A stretch of DNA of 64,000 nucleotides from a bacterium. Lineage in GTDB: Bacteria; Vulcanimicrobiota; JABDET01. Positions 51,354 to 60,374 of the stretch are shown one piece after another. The translations under genes were made by a program, and so were the position numbers. How positions within the stretch are numbered: position 1 is the first letter of the stretch; the number at the start of each line of letters is the position of its first letter. The notes beneath the pieces are model-generated. The model was not told the origin of the DNA, did no database searches, and saw only the letters and a program-made list of their open reading frames with translations. The stretch lies in NCBI GenBank assembly GCA_021800275.1, contig JAJYZB010000006.1, positions 1 through 64,000 of the forward strand. The letters are read 5' to 3'.

Positions 51354-52136
51354 ATGAATTCTATATCTTCCACTGATTTGATTAGCCTGGAACTCAAGGA
51401 TAAAATTGCCTGGTTCACAATAAATCGTCCCCCGTTAAATATCCTGGATTTGCCTGTTTTAAGGCAGTTTGATCGCCTTCTCAATACTTCCGAAATTCAT
51501 GAGAAAAGTCAAGTTCTTGTGATTCGAGGAGCAGGAGAAAAGGCTTTTTCGGCAGGGGTAGATATAAAAGACCATGCCGTGAATAAAGTTTCTGAAACTC
51601 TCCCTTTATTCCATCAGATTCTCGTTAAACTTAAAAACTTTCCCATCACAACTCTTGCCGCTGTTCACGGGATGGCGCTTGGAGGGGGACTTGAATTAGC
51701 CATGGCTTGCGATCTTGTGATTGCTGAAACCGGGACTAAATTAGGACAGCCTGAGATTAATGCGGGCTGTTTTCCGCCGGCTGCAGCGGCTCTTCTCCCT
51801 GATCTGATTGGAGCAAAAAGAACTTATGAAATGGTTGTTCTGGGATCTATTTTAACGGCTGAGCAAGGATTTCAGTATGGAATTGTCAATGAAGTGGTTC
51901 CTGTGGGCAAACTGATGGATAAAGTGAATGAATGGTGCGAAAAAATTCTCGAAAAAAGCAAGGTTGTGGTCGGATTAGCGAAAGAAGCGGTTAATTTTTC
52001 AACAGGGCTCAGCTTTTCATCAGCCCTTGAAAATGCAGAAGATCTTTATTTGAATCGTCTGACAAAAACTGAAGATTCAGAGGAAGGAATACGCGCTTTT
52101 CTTGAAAAGCGAAAACCAATTTGGAAGGGGTGTTAA
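51354..52136 (+). CDS. dch: Cyclohexa-1,5-diene-1-carbonyl-CoA hydratase
   Basis: Crotonase-family enzyme that adds water to the dienoyl-CoA made by benzoyl-CoA reductase. The 260-residue protein has RPPLNILDLPVLRQFD, the oxyanion-hole segments KAFSAGVDIKDH and HGMALGGGLELAMACDLVIAE, and GQPEINAGCFPPAAAALLPDLIG, which matches the GQPEIRLGVFAPAA segment of Thauera Dch. It ends in EEGIRAFLEKRKPIW, normal for the family. First gene of the operon; oah starts at the next base after its stop. Confidence 0.82.
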   Translation: MNSISSTDLISLELKDKIAWFTINRPPLNILDLPVLRQFDRLLNTSEIHEKSQVLVIRGAGEKAFSAGVDIKDHAVNKVSETLPLFHQILVKLKNFPITTLAAVHGMALGGGLELAMACDLVIAETGTKLGQPEINAGCFPPAAAALLPDLIGAKRTYEMVVLGSILTAEQGFQYGIVNEVVPVGKLMDKVNEWCEKILEKSKVVVGLAKEAVNFSTGLSFSSALENAEDLYLNRLTKTEDSEEGIRAFLEKRKPIWKGC

Positions 52137-53219
52137 ATGTCTCCATTTCAGCCTGAAAAACCAGAAACATTTCATTTTAAAGATATTCGATACGAAAAAA
52201 AAGATTGGGTTGCAACCATTACGATTAATCGTCCTGGTTACTACAATGCTTACAGCACTTTAGCTTTACAAGAAATGACCCGCGCTTTTCAAGATGCCAG
52301 TTGGGATGATGGAATTGCAGTCGTAGTGCTGACAGGTGAAGGAACCCAGGCATTCTGCGCAGGAGGGGATGTTAAGGATTATGAAACCACTTACACAAAG
52401 CGCCCCAGAGAATACTGGAAATGGATGGGAGTCTTTGCCCAGTGTCATGATCAGCTGCGAAATATCGGGAAGCCTGTGATCGCTAGACTTAATGGGATGG
52501 TGGTGGGAGGTGGAAATGAGTTTAACATGGCGTGTGATTTGGCAATTGCAGCTGAACACGTTGCCATTCGCCAGGTTGGAACACGAGTTGGAAGTGTTGC
52601 CTGTGGAGGTGCCACTCAGTGGCTTCCCATTATGGTAGGGGACCGTAGAGCTAGAGAGATTCTTTTTTTATGCGAAGAGGTTGATGCGAAAAAAGCTCTG
52701 GATTGGGGACTTGTGAATCAGGTTGTTCCTTCTGTCACAAAAAATGGGAATCTGCTTCAAAATCCTGATCCTGGTGAAATTAAAAAGGCGTTAAAGGGAG
52801 TGGATGGATACGGAATTACCCTTTCTGAACTGGATCGGGCTGTTGAAACCATGGCGCAGAAACTGGTTCAAAAGTTTCCCGATTGTCTCCGCTACACAAA
52901 AGCACAGGTCAATCTCTGGAAAGATTGGGCATGGAATATGACCATTGGACATGCGAAAGACTGGCTCTCCCTTCATTTTGCCTATCCTGAACCCCATGAA
53001 GGAATGCAGGCATTTGTGGAAAAACGGAATCCAGATTATTTAGGACTGCGGAAAAAAGCGAAATTAGGGAAATCCAGTGAATATTTTTGGGGCGCTCCAT
53101 CGCAGATCTGCCCTTCCTGCCAATCGAAAAATATTCCTGAAGAATTTAAATTCTGCGGGAACTGCGGAGCTTCTCTGACAGCAGAGAAAAATGCCGTTGC
53201 CCTCCCGACAAATGTTTAA
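52137..53219 (+). CDS. oah: 6-oxocyclohex-1-ene-1-carbonyl-CoA hydrolase with C-terminal zinc ribbon
   Basis: Ring-opening hydrolase of the benzoyl-CoA pathway (BamA/Oah type, crotonase fold). Residues 1-300 show FKDIRYEKKDWVATITINRP, FCAGGDVKDYETTYTKRPREYWKWM, VGGGNEFNMACDLAIAAEHV, VGSVACGGATQWLPIMVGDRRAREILFLCEEV and LNEVV-type elements that match Oah more than ordinary enoyl-CoA hydratases. After about residue 320 an extra zinc ribbon is fused (CPSCQSKNIPEEFKFCGNCG), two CxxC pairs, which I do not know from characterised Oah. It directly follows dch. Confidence 0.8.
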   Translation: MSPFQPEKPETFHFKDIRYEKKDWVATITINRPGYYNAYSTLALQEMTRAFQDASWDDGIAVVVLTGEGTQAFCAGGDVKDYETTYTKRPREYWKWMGVFAQCHDQLRNIGKPVIARLNGMVVGGGNEFNMACDLAIAAEHVAIRQVGTRVGSVACGGATQWLPIMVGDRRAREILFLCEEVDAKKALDWGLVNQVVPSVTKNGNLLQNPDPGEIKKALKGVDGYGITLSELDRAVETMAQKLVQKFPDCLRYTKAQVNLWKDWAWNMTIGHAKDWLSLHFAYPEPHEGMQAFVEKRNPDYLGLRKKAKLGKSSEYFWGAPSQICPSCQSKNIPEEFKFCGNCGASLTAEKNAVALPTNV

Positions 53220-53285
53220 TACTGACTCTGAATTAATGCTCATCGTTTTAAAGGTTAAAAGTCGAGTGGTTAAAGGAGATGTGAA

Positions 53286-54077
53286 ATGAGTTTGATTTTT
53301 TCTTTTCCTCCTGAACTTTTAACCCCAAAAGGAGCTCCTGTTGCTCTTGTGACAGGGGGTTCACGCGGCATTGGGAAAGCGATTGTTTTAACTTTAACTG
53401 CAGCAGGAGTTAATGTTCTTTTCACTTATCGCAGCGATGAAAAGGCTGCTCTAGAAACCGCGAAACAAGGAACAGAAAAAGGGGAAAAAGCAGGAGTTAA
53501 AGCTGTTTCTATTCAAAACGATGTTTCTGATTTTTCTAAAAGTAAGGAGATTGTGGAAAAAGCTGTTTCACAGTTTGGGACCCTCTCAATTCTTATCAAT
53601 AACGCTGGGATTAATCGGGACGCAGTGATTTGGAAAATGACCGAAAAAGATTGGGATGAGGTTCTTGATTCGAACTTAAAAGGATGTTTTAATTACATTC
53701 GAGCAGCTGCTTCTATTTTCCGAGAAGAGAAAAGAGGAAAAATTGTGAACATTACCTCAATTAACGGTCTTCGTGGAAAGTTTGGGCAGAGTAATTACTC
53801 TGCAAGCAAAGCAGGGATCATCGGGTTAACCAAAACTGCTGCTCGTGAATTGGGCCCCTATAATGTGAACGTCAATGCCATTGCTCCAGGTTTGATTGAA
53901 ACCTCTATGGCTGAAAAAATGTCGGACGCCATGCGGGAGCAGGCGAAAAAGGATACAGTGCTTGGAAGGCTTGGAAAACCAGAGGATATTGCTTTTACAG
54001 CCTTGTTTTTATGTTCCAGCCAGGCTGAGCATATCACAGGTGAAGTGATTAAAGTGGATGGGGGACAGTATTTATGA
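53286..54077 (+). CDS. Short-chain dehydrogenase/reductase (FabG-like)
   Basis: NAD(P)-dependent oxidoreductase of 263 residues with the classical SDR motifs: TGGSRGIGKAI near residue 20, NNAGINRD, catalytic Ser/Tyr/Lys in ITSINGLRGKFGQSNYSASKAG, and the C-terminal GEVIKVDGGQYL. Similarity is to 3-oxoacyl-ACP reductase, but in this operon it more likely oxidises a 3-hydroxyacyl-CoA (3-hydroxypimeloyl-CoA type). A strong SD (AAAGGAGATG) precedes the ATG. Confidence 0.85.
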   Translation: MSLIFSFPPELLTPKGAPVALVTGGSRGIGKAIVLTLTAAGVNVLFTYRSDEKAALETAKQGTEKGEKAGVKAVSIQNDVSDFSKSKEIVEKAVSQFGTLSILINNAGINRDAVIWKMTEKDWDEVLDSNLKGCFNYIRAAASIFREEKRGKIVNITSINGLRGKFGQSNYSASKAGIIGLTKTAARELGPYNVNVNAIAPGLIETSMAEKMSDAMREQAKKDTVLGRLGKPEDIAFTALFLCSSQAEHITGEVIKVDGGQYL

Positions 54078-54139
54078 ATTTCAGGCTTAAAAGTCCAAAC
54101 CTTAGGAAGATTCAATGTGGGGATTAGAGGGAATGGAGC

Positions 54140-55339
54140 ATGAGTGCAGTGGAAAACCGTGAAAATCTAAGCAAACCTTTTCAAATCTGGTACGAAAATC
54201 GGCATTTGTACGCCAAAAATTGGAAAGAGAATCACAAGCGGCCAGTGATTGGGATGATGTGCACTTATGTTCCAGAAGAGATTTTGTATGCGGCAGAGAT
54301 GCTGCCTGTAAGAATTCTTGGGGGGCATGAGCCTCAAGCTCTGACAGAATCCCATATTTTCAGCATGTTCTGTCCTTTTTCACGGGATGCTCTTGCCCAG
54401 GGATTAAAGGGAAAATACGATTATGTGGATGCCATTGTTCTGTCTCACTCTTGTCTGCATTTCCGCCAAACGTTTACCAGTTGGAAAATGCACCTCCCGA
54501 TTCAGTGGAGCTATTATCTTCCTATGCCTAATCAAGTTCAGTCTCCTTATGCAAAACAAGAATTTCAGAATGAAGTTCAAAAATTTAAAACTCATATCGA
54601 ACAAGTGTCAGGAAAATCTCTGACTCCTGAATCCCTTATCCAATCCACAGCATTACTGGATAAAAATCGTTCTCTGCTGAGAAAAATTTATGACCTCAGA
54701 AAACAAGAAAATCCACCTATTACAGGGGCTGATGCGGTTTATATGGCTCTGACCAGTCAATTTGTCTCTAAAGAAGACCACAATAAGGCTTTAGAAGAGG
54801 TTCTGAAACAAGTAGAGCAGTTCGCCTCTTCTCAAAAAATAAGTCATAAAGAAACAGAGATTAGAGAAATAAGAACCAGAGAAACGGGTGTCAGATTGAT
54901 GACTATTGGCAGTGAAAATGATGATGTAAAATTTTTTGAAATGGTGGAATCTCTTCCCGCCACCATTGTGTGTGATGAACAGTGCGCCGGCAGCCGTTAT
55001 TTCTGGAATCCATCGGTCCACTCAGGAGATCCTGTCAAGACGATTGCAAATCGTTATATAGATCGCCCCCCTTGCCCCACAAAAGATTATCCTGAAAGAA
55101 GAAGGTTCACTCATATTTTAAAGCTTGTCAAAGAGTATCAGGTTCAAGGAGTTATTTTAATGCAGGAAAAATTCTGTGATCCCCATGAAGCAGACAATCC
55201 CGCTTTAAAGAAATTTTTAGAAGAAAATGAAATTCCAACTCTGACCCTTGAGTTTGATTCCACCAATCCATTAGGACCCCTTAAAATTCGGGTTGAAGCT
55301 TTTTTGGAAACGTTGAGCACAGAGGAGTTGTTTTCGTGA
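54140..55339 (+). CDS. bcrC: Benzoyl-CoA reductase subunit C
   Basis: One of the two Fe-S subunits of the ATP-dependent dearomatising reductase, 399 residues, 2-hydroxyglutaryl-CoA dehydratase subunit family. Motifs: [28 protein letters not shown], conserved Cys in [18 protein letters not shown] and [13 protein letters not shown], and the [13 protein letters not shown] segment. Later [15 protein letters not shown] also matches. Length fits BcrC/BadD (about 385). It overlaps bcrB by 4 bp. Confidence 0.88.
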   Translation: MSAVENRENLSKPFQIWYENRHLYAKNWKENHKRPVIGMMCTYVPEEILYAAEMLPVRILGGHEPQALTESHIFSMFCPFSRDALAQGLKGKYDYVDAIVLSHSCLHFRQTFTSWKMHLPIQWSYYLPMPNQVQSPYAKQEFQNEVQKFKTHIEQVSGKSLTPESLIQSTALLDKNRSLLRKIYDLRKQENPPITGADAVYMALTSQFVSKEDHNKALEEVLKQVEQFASSQKISHKETEIREIRTRETGVRLMTIGSENDDVKFFEMVESLPATIVCDEQCAGSRYFWNPSVHSGDPVKTIANRYIDRPPCPTKDYPERRRFTHILKLVKEYQVQGVILMQEKFCDPHEADNPALKKFLEENEIPTLTLEFDSTNPLGPLKIRVEAFLETLSTEELFS

Positions 55340-56646
55340 AACACTATCTAACTGAACCTTTAAAATGCTGGAATAAAGCAAAAGAGATCCGTCAAAAATA
55401 TTATGAAGATTATGCGAAAGCCCATGAGAATGGAGGGCTTAGATGGAGCGGTTCTGCCTGGACATTTGATGCTCTTGCTGCAGGACTTGGAAAAGATGTT
55501 TATCCTTTAACAGGGGAACCTTATGCAGCTTCCATTGCTGCCAATCCTGAGTTTAATACAGCCTGCCAGGCCGCTGCTGATGAAAAAGGATGGCCTAGAG
55601 ATCTGTGCGCCTATATGCGAACTTACTGGGGATCTATGTATTTAAATCGCTATTTATGGGGAGGTCCTTTCCCCAAAGCCGATTTTATTCTTCAAATCCA
55701 AATCTGCTGCAGCCACAGTAAATGGTATCAGGTGGTGGCTGAACATGAAAAGGTTCCTCTTTTCTGCATTGATGTTGGGGTCGGACCTTATGAATCTTTA
55801 GATGAATCCCGTTTAAATTATGTCGTGGATCAACTGCAGGACGCGATTCAATTTTTAGAAAAAACAACAGACAGAAAATTTGATGATCAACTGTTTATTG
55901 AGGCTGTAGAAAATGAATGCCGCTCTACTTCCCTCTGGGCAGAAATCTGCGCTTTAAATAAAGCGATTCCTGCTCCTCTGGATGAAAAAACCATGTATTC
56001 TCTTTATGTGTTGGCAACACTTCACAAAGCATCAAAAACAGTGGCAGATTTTTATGAAGAGCTGAGAGATGAGGTAAAAGATCGGATTCAAAAAGGGATC
56101 GCGGCTTGTGTGAATGAAAGATGCCGCCTTATCACAGATACCCAGCCCCCCTGGAGTTTTCTCAAAATTTATCGCTATTTAGAAGAGTACGGGGCTGTTT
56201 CTATTGGCTCTCTTTATACTTTTGGATTAGAAGGAATTTTTGCGGAGCAGCCGGATGGCTCCTGGGGACCGCGCCCTACTCCTTCTCAATTGGGAATCAG
56301 GATCAAGACCAGAGAACAGGCTTTAAAGATTTTAGCGGATTGGAACCTTTCAAAACCCCAGTGGCAGCATTTTTATGATCCGGATTTAAAAACAAAAATG
56401 ATTCTGAGGATTGTCAAAGAGTGGAAAGTGGATGGGGTTATTCTGCATTTAAATCGAGGATGTGAAGGATTGTCCCTTGGGATCATGGAGAACCGTTTAG
56501 GGATCGCAAAATCTGGAATCCCAGTGATGACGTATGAAGGGAATATGGCGGATGAGCGGGAGTTTGACATGAAAAAAACCTTGAGTCGAATCGAGACTTT
56601 TATGGAAACCCTTAAATTAACGAAACTGGAAGAGAAAGTGGTATGA
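55336..56646 (+). CDS. bcrB: Benzoyl-CoA reductase subunit B
   Basis: Second Fe-S subunit, 436 residues, the expected BcrB/BadE length. Sequence features: [63 protein letters not shown], and conserved Cys near [13 protein letters not shown]. The C-terminal [24 protein letters not shown] block is also conserved. With BcrC it holds the active-site cluster. No BamB-type tungsten subunit is present, so this is a class I enzyme. Confidence 0.9.
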   Translation: MKHYLTEPLKCWNKAKEIRQKYYEDYAKAHENGGLRWSGSAWTFDALAAGLGKDVYPLTGEPYAASIAANPEFNTACQAAADEKGWPRDLCAYMRTYWGSMYLNRYLWGGPFPKADFILQIQICCSHSKWYQVVAEHEKVPLFCIDVGVGPYESLDESRLNYVVDQLQDAIQFLEKTTDRKFDDQLFIEAVENECRSTSLWAEICALNKAIPAPLDEKTMYSLYVLATLHKASKTVADFYEELRDEVKDRIQKGIAACVNERCRLITDTQPPWSFLKIYRYLEEYGAVSIGSLYTFGLEGIFAEQPDGSWGPRPTPSQLGIRIKTREQALKILADWNLSKPQWQHFYDPDLKTKMILRIVKEWKVDGVILHLNRGCEGLSLGIMENRLGIAKSGIPVMTYEGNMADEREFDMKKTLSRIETFMETLKLTKLEEKVV

Positions 56647-56674
56647 CCCTGAGAATGCTTTTGGAGATAGTTTT

Positions 56675-58426
56675 ATGATTGCAGTGGGCATGGATCTTGG
56701 GGCAAAAGCGATTAAAATTGTGGTCCTGTCTGATAAAGGACTCTGTGCAAAGGTAAAATTTTTTCCTGATCTGGACCTGGCGCGATCAGCTAAAAAAGCG
56801 TTAGAAGAAGCTCTTATTCAGGCAGGGGCCGAGCGGCATGAAGTGAAAGGAATTGCGGCGGCAGGAACAGGGCGTTCTGCAGCTCCTGGAAGCCCTGTGC
56901 TTGTGACAGAACCATTAGCAGATGCAAAAGGGACTGCGGCTTTATTCCCCCAGGTTCATACCGTCATTGATGTTGGAGCTGAAGAAGGTCGTGGTGTTAG
57001 AATAACCCCTCAAGGAGAAGTTGTGGATTTTGCCGTGAATGAAAAATGCGCAGCAGGTTCAGGGGCTTTTATGGAGTCTATGGCAAGATCTCTGGAATTG
57101 AATATTGATCAATTCGGATCGATTTCTCTGAAAGCCAATCAAGCTGTCCCCATGAATGCCCAGTGCACCGTTTTTGCGGAATCAGAAGTGGTTTCTCTGA
57201 TTCATGCCAATACCCCAAAAAGTGATATTGCTCGGGCAGTCCATGATGCTGCAGCCAGTCGAATTGCAGCCATGACCCGAAGAGTGGGAATAGAAAAAGA
57301 AGTGGCTTTAATCGGGGGAACTGCCTATAATCCTGGTTTTGTGGATGCTCTCAAAAGAGCCCTTTCGATTGAGGCGCTGTTGATTCCCAATCATCCTGAT
57401 TTCATAGGAGCCCTCGGGGCAGCTTTAATTGCTTGTGAACACAGTGAATCCATAAAATTGGATTTTTTGCAGCTGAGTTCTCAGTGGGAAACTGTTCCTG
57501 CTCATCTGTTCACAAGTGACGGAAAAACGGAAAACATGACAGCAGCAGAAAGCGTTGTTGAACATTGGAAATGGCCCGAACAGTTTAATGCTGATTTGTC
57601 ACAGGATTGGAAAAAAGCGACTCGAATCACTGCAGGAATTGATGTGGGATCAGTCAGCTCTCAAGCGGTTGTTCTTCTGGATGGAAAACTTTATGCCTGG
57701 AGCAGTGTTAGAACAGGTTCTTCAAGTCCTGACAGCGCAAAAAAAGCCCTTGATCAGGCGATTAAAAATACAGATCTTCCTTTTGATAAAATTTCTTATG
57801 TCGTTGGAACAGGCTATGGGAGAGTAAATGTTCCTTTTGCTAAAAAAACAATTACTGAAATTGCATGCCATGCGCGAGGAGCCAATTACATGGGAGGAGG
57901 AACAATCCGAACTATTTTAGATATGGGAGGACAGGACTGTAAAGCTATTCACTGTGATGAAAAAGGGAAAGTGACGAATTTTTTAATGAATGATAAATGC
58001 GCTGCAGGAACAGGAAGAGGAATGGAAGTCCTGGCAGATCTGCTCAGAATACCCATTCAGGAAATTGGACCGATGTCTTTAACAGTGCAGGAAGAGCCTC
58101 CCCCAGTTTCCAGCGTGTGCGTTGTTTTTGCTAAAACAGAAGCCATTGGACTGCTGAAATCAGGATGGCCCGTGGAAAAAGTTTTGGCTTCTTACTGTTT
58201 AGCAATGGCTGAACGAGTAACCGCTCTTTTAAATCGGATTGGAGTTGAAAAAGATTTTTTCATCACAGGAGGGATCGCGAAAAACATCGGAGTTGTAAAA
58301 CGAATTGAAAGAATTCTGGGAATAAACGCTCTCAACAGTTCCCTGGATTCTCAAATTGCTGGAGCTCTTGGAGCCGCGCTTTTTGCCAATGCCCTCTTAG
58401 AAAAGGAATGGAGAGGAAAGTCATGA
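56675..58426 (+). CDS. Fused benzoyl-CoA reductase activator ATPase (BcrD-like plus BcrA-like)
   Basis: The 583-residue protein joins two BadF/BadG/BcrA/BcrD ATPase domains. Domain 1 (about 1-265) is BcrD-like: VGMDLGAKAIKIVVLSD, TVIDVGAEEGRGVRI, NEKCAAGSGAFMESMARSLE, NAQCTVFAESEVVSL. Domain 2 (about 318-580) is BcrA-like: AGIDVGSVSSQAVVLLDG, TILDMGGQDCKAIHCDE, NDKCAAGTGRGMEVLADLL, SSVCVVFAKTEAIGLL. In Thauera and Rhodopseudomonas these are separate subunits bridged by one [4Fe-4S]. Here each half keeps its CAAG cluster Cys and a later V-C Cys. It follows bcrB by 28 bp. Confidence 0.88.
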   Translation: MIAVGMDLGAKAIKIVVLSDKGLCAKVKFFPDLDLARSAKKALEEALIQAGAERHEVKGIAAAGTGRSAAPGSPVLVTEPLADAKGTAALFPQVHTVIDVGAEEGRGVRITPQGEVVDFAVNEKCAAGSGAFMESMARSLELNIDQFGSISLKANQAVPMNAQCTVFAESEVVSLIHANTPKSDIARAVHDAAASRIAAMTRRVGIEKEVALIGGTAYNPGFVDALKRALSIEALLIPNHPDFIGALGAALIACEHSESIKLDFLQLSSQWETVPAHLFTSDGKTENMTAAESVVEHWKWPEQFNADLSQDWKKATRITAGIDVGSVSSQAVVLLDGKLYAWSSVRTGSSSPDSAKKALDQAIKNTDLPFDKISYVVGTGYGRVNVPFAKKTITEIACHARGANYMGGGTIRTILDMGGQDCKAIHCDEKGKVTNFLMNDKCAAGTGRGMEVLADLLRIPIQEIGPMSLTVQEEPPPVSSVCVVFAKTEAIGLLKSGWPVEKVLASYCLAMAERVTALLNRIGVEKDFFITGGIAKNIGVVKRIERILGINALNSSLDSQIAGALGAALFANALLEKEWRGKS

Positions 58427-58716
58427 TTGCCAATTATGGTTATACCGATGGATCAGGAGAATATTTCATCACGATTGATACCTCTTTCTGCCTTGAATGT
58501 AAAAGCCATTCCTGTGTTTCAGCTTGTCCTCAAGGGGTTTTTGAAATCATCACTGATGACTATGATGAACCCGCCTGTTCAGTGAAAGAATCGTTCAGAA
58601 AACAATTGAGTTATGTCTGTTCTCCCTGCAAGCCTGCGCGGAAATCCTCTGTTCCCCCTACTTTTCTTCCTTGTATCCAATCCTGTTTGAGTCGAGCCAT
58701 CAAACACACATGGTGA
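58423..58716 (+). CDS. Small Fe-S (ferredoxin-like) protein
   Basis: The protein of about 97 residues has a first Cys cluster C-x2-C-x4-C-x3-CP (CLECKSHSCVSACPQG), then a second Cys pattern (CSPCKP, CIQSC). This is an uncommon ferredoxin-like arrangement; probably two [4Fe-4S] clusters. ATG at 58423 has a GAGAGGAAA SD and is preferred over an upstream in-frame codon at 58408 inside the ATPase gene. It overlaps the next Fe-S gene. In the operon it may pass electrons to the reductase. Confidence 0.75.
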   Translation: MIANYGYTDGSGEYFITIDTSFCLECKSHSCVSACPQGVFEIITDDYDEPACSVKESFRKQLSYVCSPCKPARKSSVPPTFLPCIQSCLSRAIKHTW

Positions 58717-59819
58717 ACGCAGTGTCTGCCGATCGAACCGCAGTAAAATTGAGAATTGATGAAACCGATTACCAGATTCAAGAAGGGATTACCCTTTTAG
58801 ATGCCTGCTTACAAACAAATCATTATGTTCCTGCTCTCTGCGCCCACCCCGATCTTCCAACAGTTGGAGAATGCGGCCTCTGCATTATAAAGATATCTAC
58901 CCAGGAGGAACCTGTTCTTGCCTGCGCAGAAAAAGTATCTGATGGAATTTCAATCCTCAGCAGTTCCCCTGAGCTTCAAAAACTTCGTCAAAAAAGGCTC
59001 TCCCAAATTTTAAAAGACCACCCTCATGTTTGTTTAACCTGCCCTCATCAAGATGGATGCGATCGAACAGAATGCACTCTTGGATTTTCAATAGAGGAAC
59101 GATGCTGCTCTCAATTTGGGAAATGTGAAATCCAAAAAGTGAGCCATTATATTGAAATTTCACCGGATACCCCTCCTTATCGTCCTTCCCATCTACCTAT
59201 TTGGGAAAAAGATCCTGTGATTCGATTAAACCTTGAACTCTGCATTGGGTGCATGAGATGTGTGGATGTCTGCTCAAAAGTGATGGGATACAATGCTCTC
59301 TCTTCTTTTATTTTTAATTCTCGATCACTGGTTAAGCCCATGAAAGCAGACCTGACAGGAACCTCTCCCTCAGGAGCGAACCCGGGAGCTGGTTTTAAAG
59401 AATCTGGGTGCAGATTTTGTGGAGCCTGTGTGGAAGTTTGTCCTGCAGGGGCTGTCATTGAATATGGAAAAAATGGGAGCCGCTGGAGAGAAAAAACAAA
59501 AAGCAAATTGAATTTTTCTTCTTTACCAGTTCCTCCAAGCAAAACCATCTCTTTAGAATCTTCTAATCTTTCTTTTGTTCCAAACGAACCTGGAGTTTAT
59601 CGTTTGTGGAATGAAAAAGGTGAACTATTTGCAGTCGAAGGCTCACCCAATTTGAAAAATTCGCTTAAAGAGGAAATAGAGAATCAAAAAAACGGATTTG
59701 GTTTCGATTTTGAAGTTGTTCAATTTTACACTCAAAGAGCCAATGAGCTACTCCAAAGTCATTTAAAAAGATCAGGGAAGCTCCCTGATGGAAATGAGAT
59801 CTTGGATGATCTGTATTAG
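58710..59819 (+). CDS. NuoG-like multi-cluster Fe-S protein with GIY-YIG-like C-terminal domain
   Basis: Domains in order: [2Fe-2S] plant-type/NuoG N-terminal domain (CAHPDLPTVGECGLC near residues 45-60), a His/Cys [4Fe-4S] domain (HPHVCLTCPHQDGC), then two classical [4Fe-4S] clusters (CIGCMRCVDVC and CRFCGACVEVCP). The last 85 residues (PGVYRLWNEKGELFAVEGSPNLKNSLKEE ... FEVVQFY ... LLQSHLKRSGKLP) look like a GIY-YIG fold without obvious catalytic residues. It resembles electron-bifurcating or hydrogenase-linked electron-input subunits. The start at 58710 overlaps the previous gene; an upstream in-frame ATG at 58671 is less likely. Confidence 0.72.
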   Translation: MVNAVSADRTAVKLRIDETDYQIQEGITLLDACLQTNHYVPALCAHPDLPTVGECGLCIIKISTQEEPVLACAEKVSDGISILSSSPELQKLRQKRLSQILKDHPHVCLTCPHQDGCDRTECTLGFSIEERCCSQFGKCEIQKVSHYIEISPDTPPYRPSHLPIWEKDPVIRLNLELCIGCMRCVDVCSKVMGYNALSSFIFNSRSLVKPMKADLTGTSPSGANPGAGFKESGCRFCGACVEVCPAGAVIEYGKNGSRWREKTKSKLNFSSLPVPPSKTISLESSNLSFVPNEPGVYRLWNEKGELFAVEGSPNLKNSLKEEIENQKNGFGFDFEVVQFYTQRANELLQSHLKRSGKLPDGNEILDDLY

Positions 59820-59854
59820 TTATTTTACGAAGGGAGAATGTTAAAGGGGGTTTT

Positions 59855-60313
59855 ATGCCAAAATTAGATGTTAATAGTTTAGAAATTCGGCTGCTTAAAC
59901 CAGGAGATGTTCCTGAAATGATTCGGATTGACTCTCATTATTCAGGGCGAAGAAGAGACGATTATTATCAAGAAAAAATGAATCGTCATCTGGATACAAG
60001 ATATCAATTAACTCTTTCTTTTGCGGCCTGCATGAATAACCGCCTGGTTGGATTTTTGATGGGTGAAGTTTCACGAGGAACTTATGGGCTTCCTGAGGAT
60101 GTGGCTGCTGTTGATACCATAGGCATTGACCCGGATCATCAGAAAAGCGGGATCGCTGAAGAATTAATGAATGAATTTGTCAGTCATGCCCGGAGTCTTG
60201 GCGTCAAAAAAATCTACACCCTTGTCAATTGGGAAGAAGTTGGACTTTTTCATTATTTTCATCGGATGGGATTCCAGCCTGGTTTAGTCCTTTACCTGGA
60301 AAAAAATGTTTAA
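59855..60313 (+). CDS. GNAT-family N-acetyltransferase
   Basis: The 152-residue protein has the GNAT acetyl-CoA site: VDTIGIDPDHQKSGIAEELMNEF (motif A, Q/RxxGxxG/A variant) and VNWEEVGLFHYFHRMGFQPG at the C-terminus. In Rhodopseudomonas a GNAT enzyme acetylates and inactivates acyl-CoA ligases of aromatic degradation; a similar role here is inference from position. A G-rich SD (AAAGGGGG) precedes the ATG. Confidence 0.83.
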   Translation: MPKLDVNSLEIRLLKPGDVPEMIRIDSHYSGRRRDDYYQEKMNRHLDTRYQLTLSFAACMNNRLVGFLMGEVSRGTYGLPEDVAAVDTIGIDPDHQKSGIAEELMNEFVSHARSLGVKKIYTLVNWEEVGLFHYFHRMGFQPGLVLYLEKNV

Positions 60314-60374
60314 GATATGACCTAGGCACTTCAGCTAATGATATTTTTGCAAAATATTGAAAGGAGTTTTTAAC

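Noticed and set aside
54140-58426. Class II (Bam, tungsten) benzoyl-CoA reductase, or 2-hydroxyacyl-CoA dehydratase
   Set aside because: No BamB-type aldehyde oxidoreductase gene; two ATPase domains and neighbours dch, oah and had fit the ATP-dependent class I enzyme.
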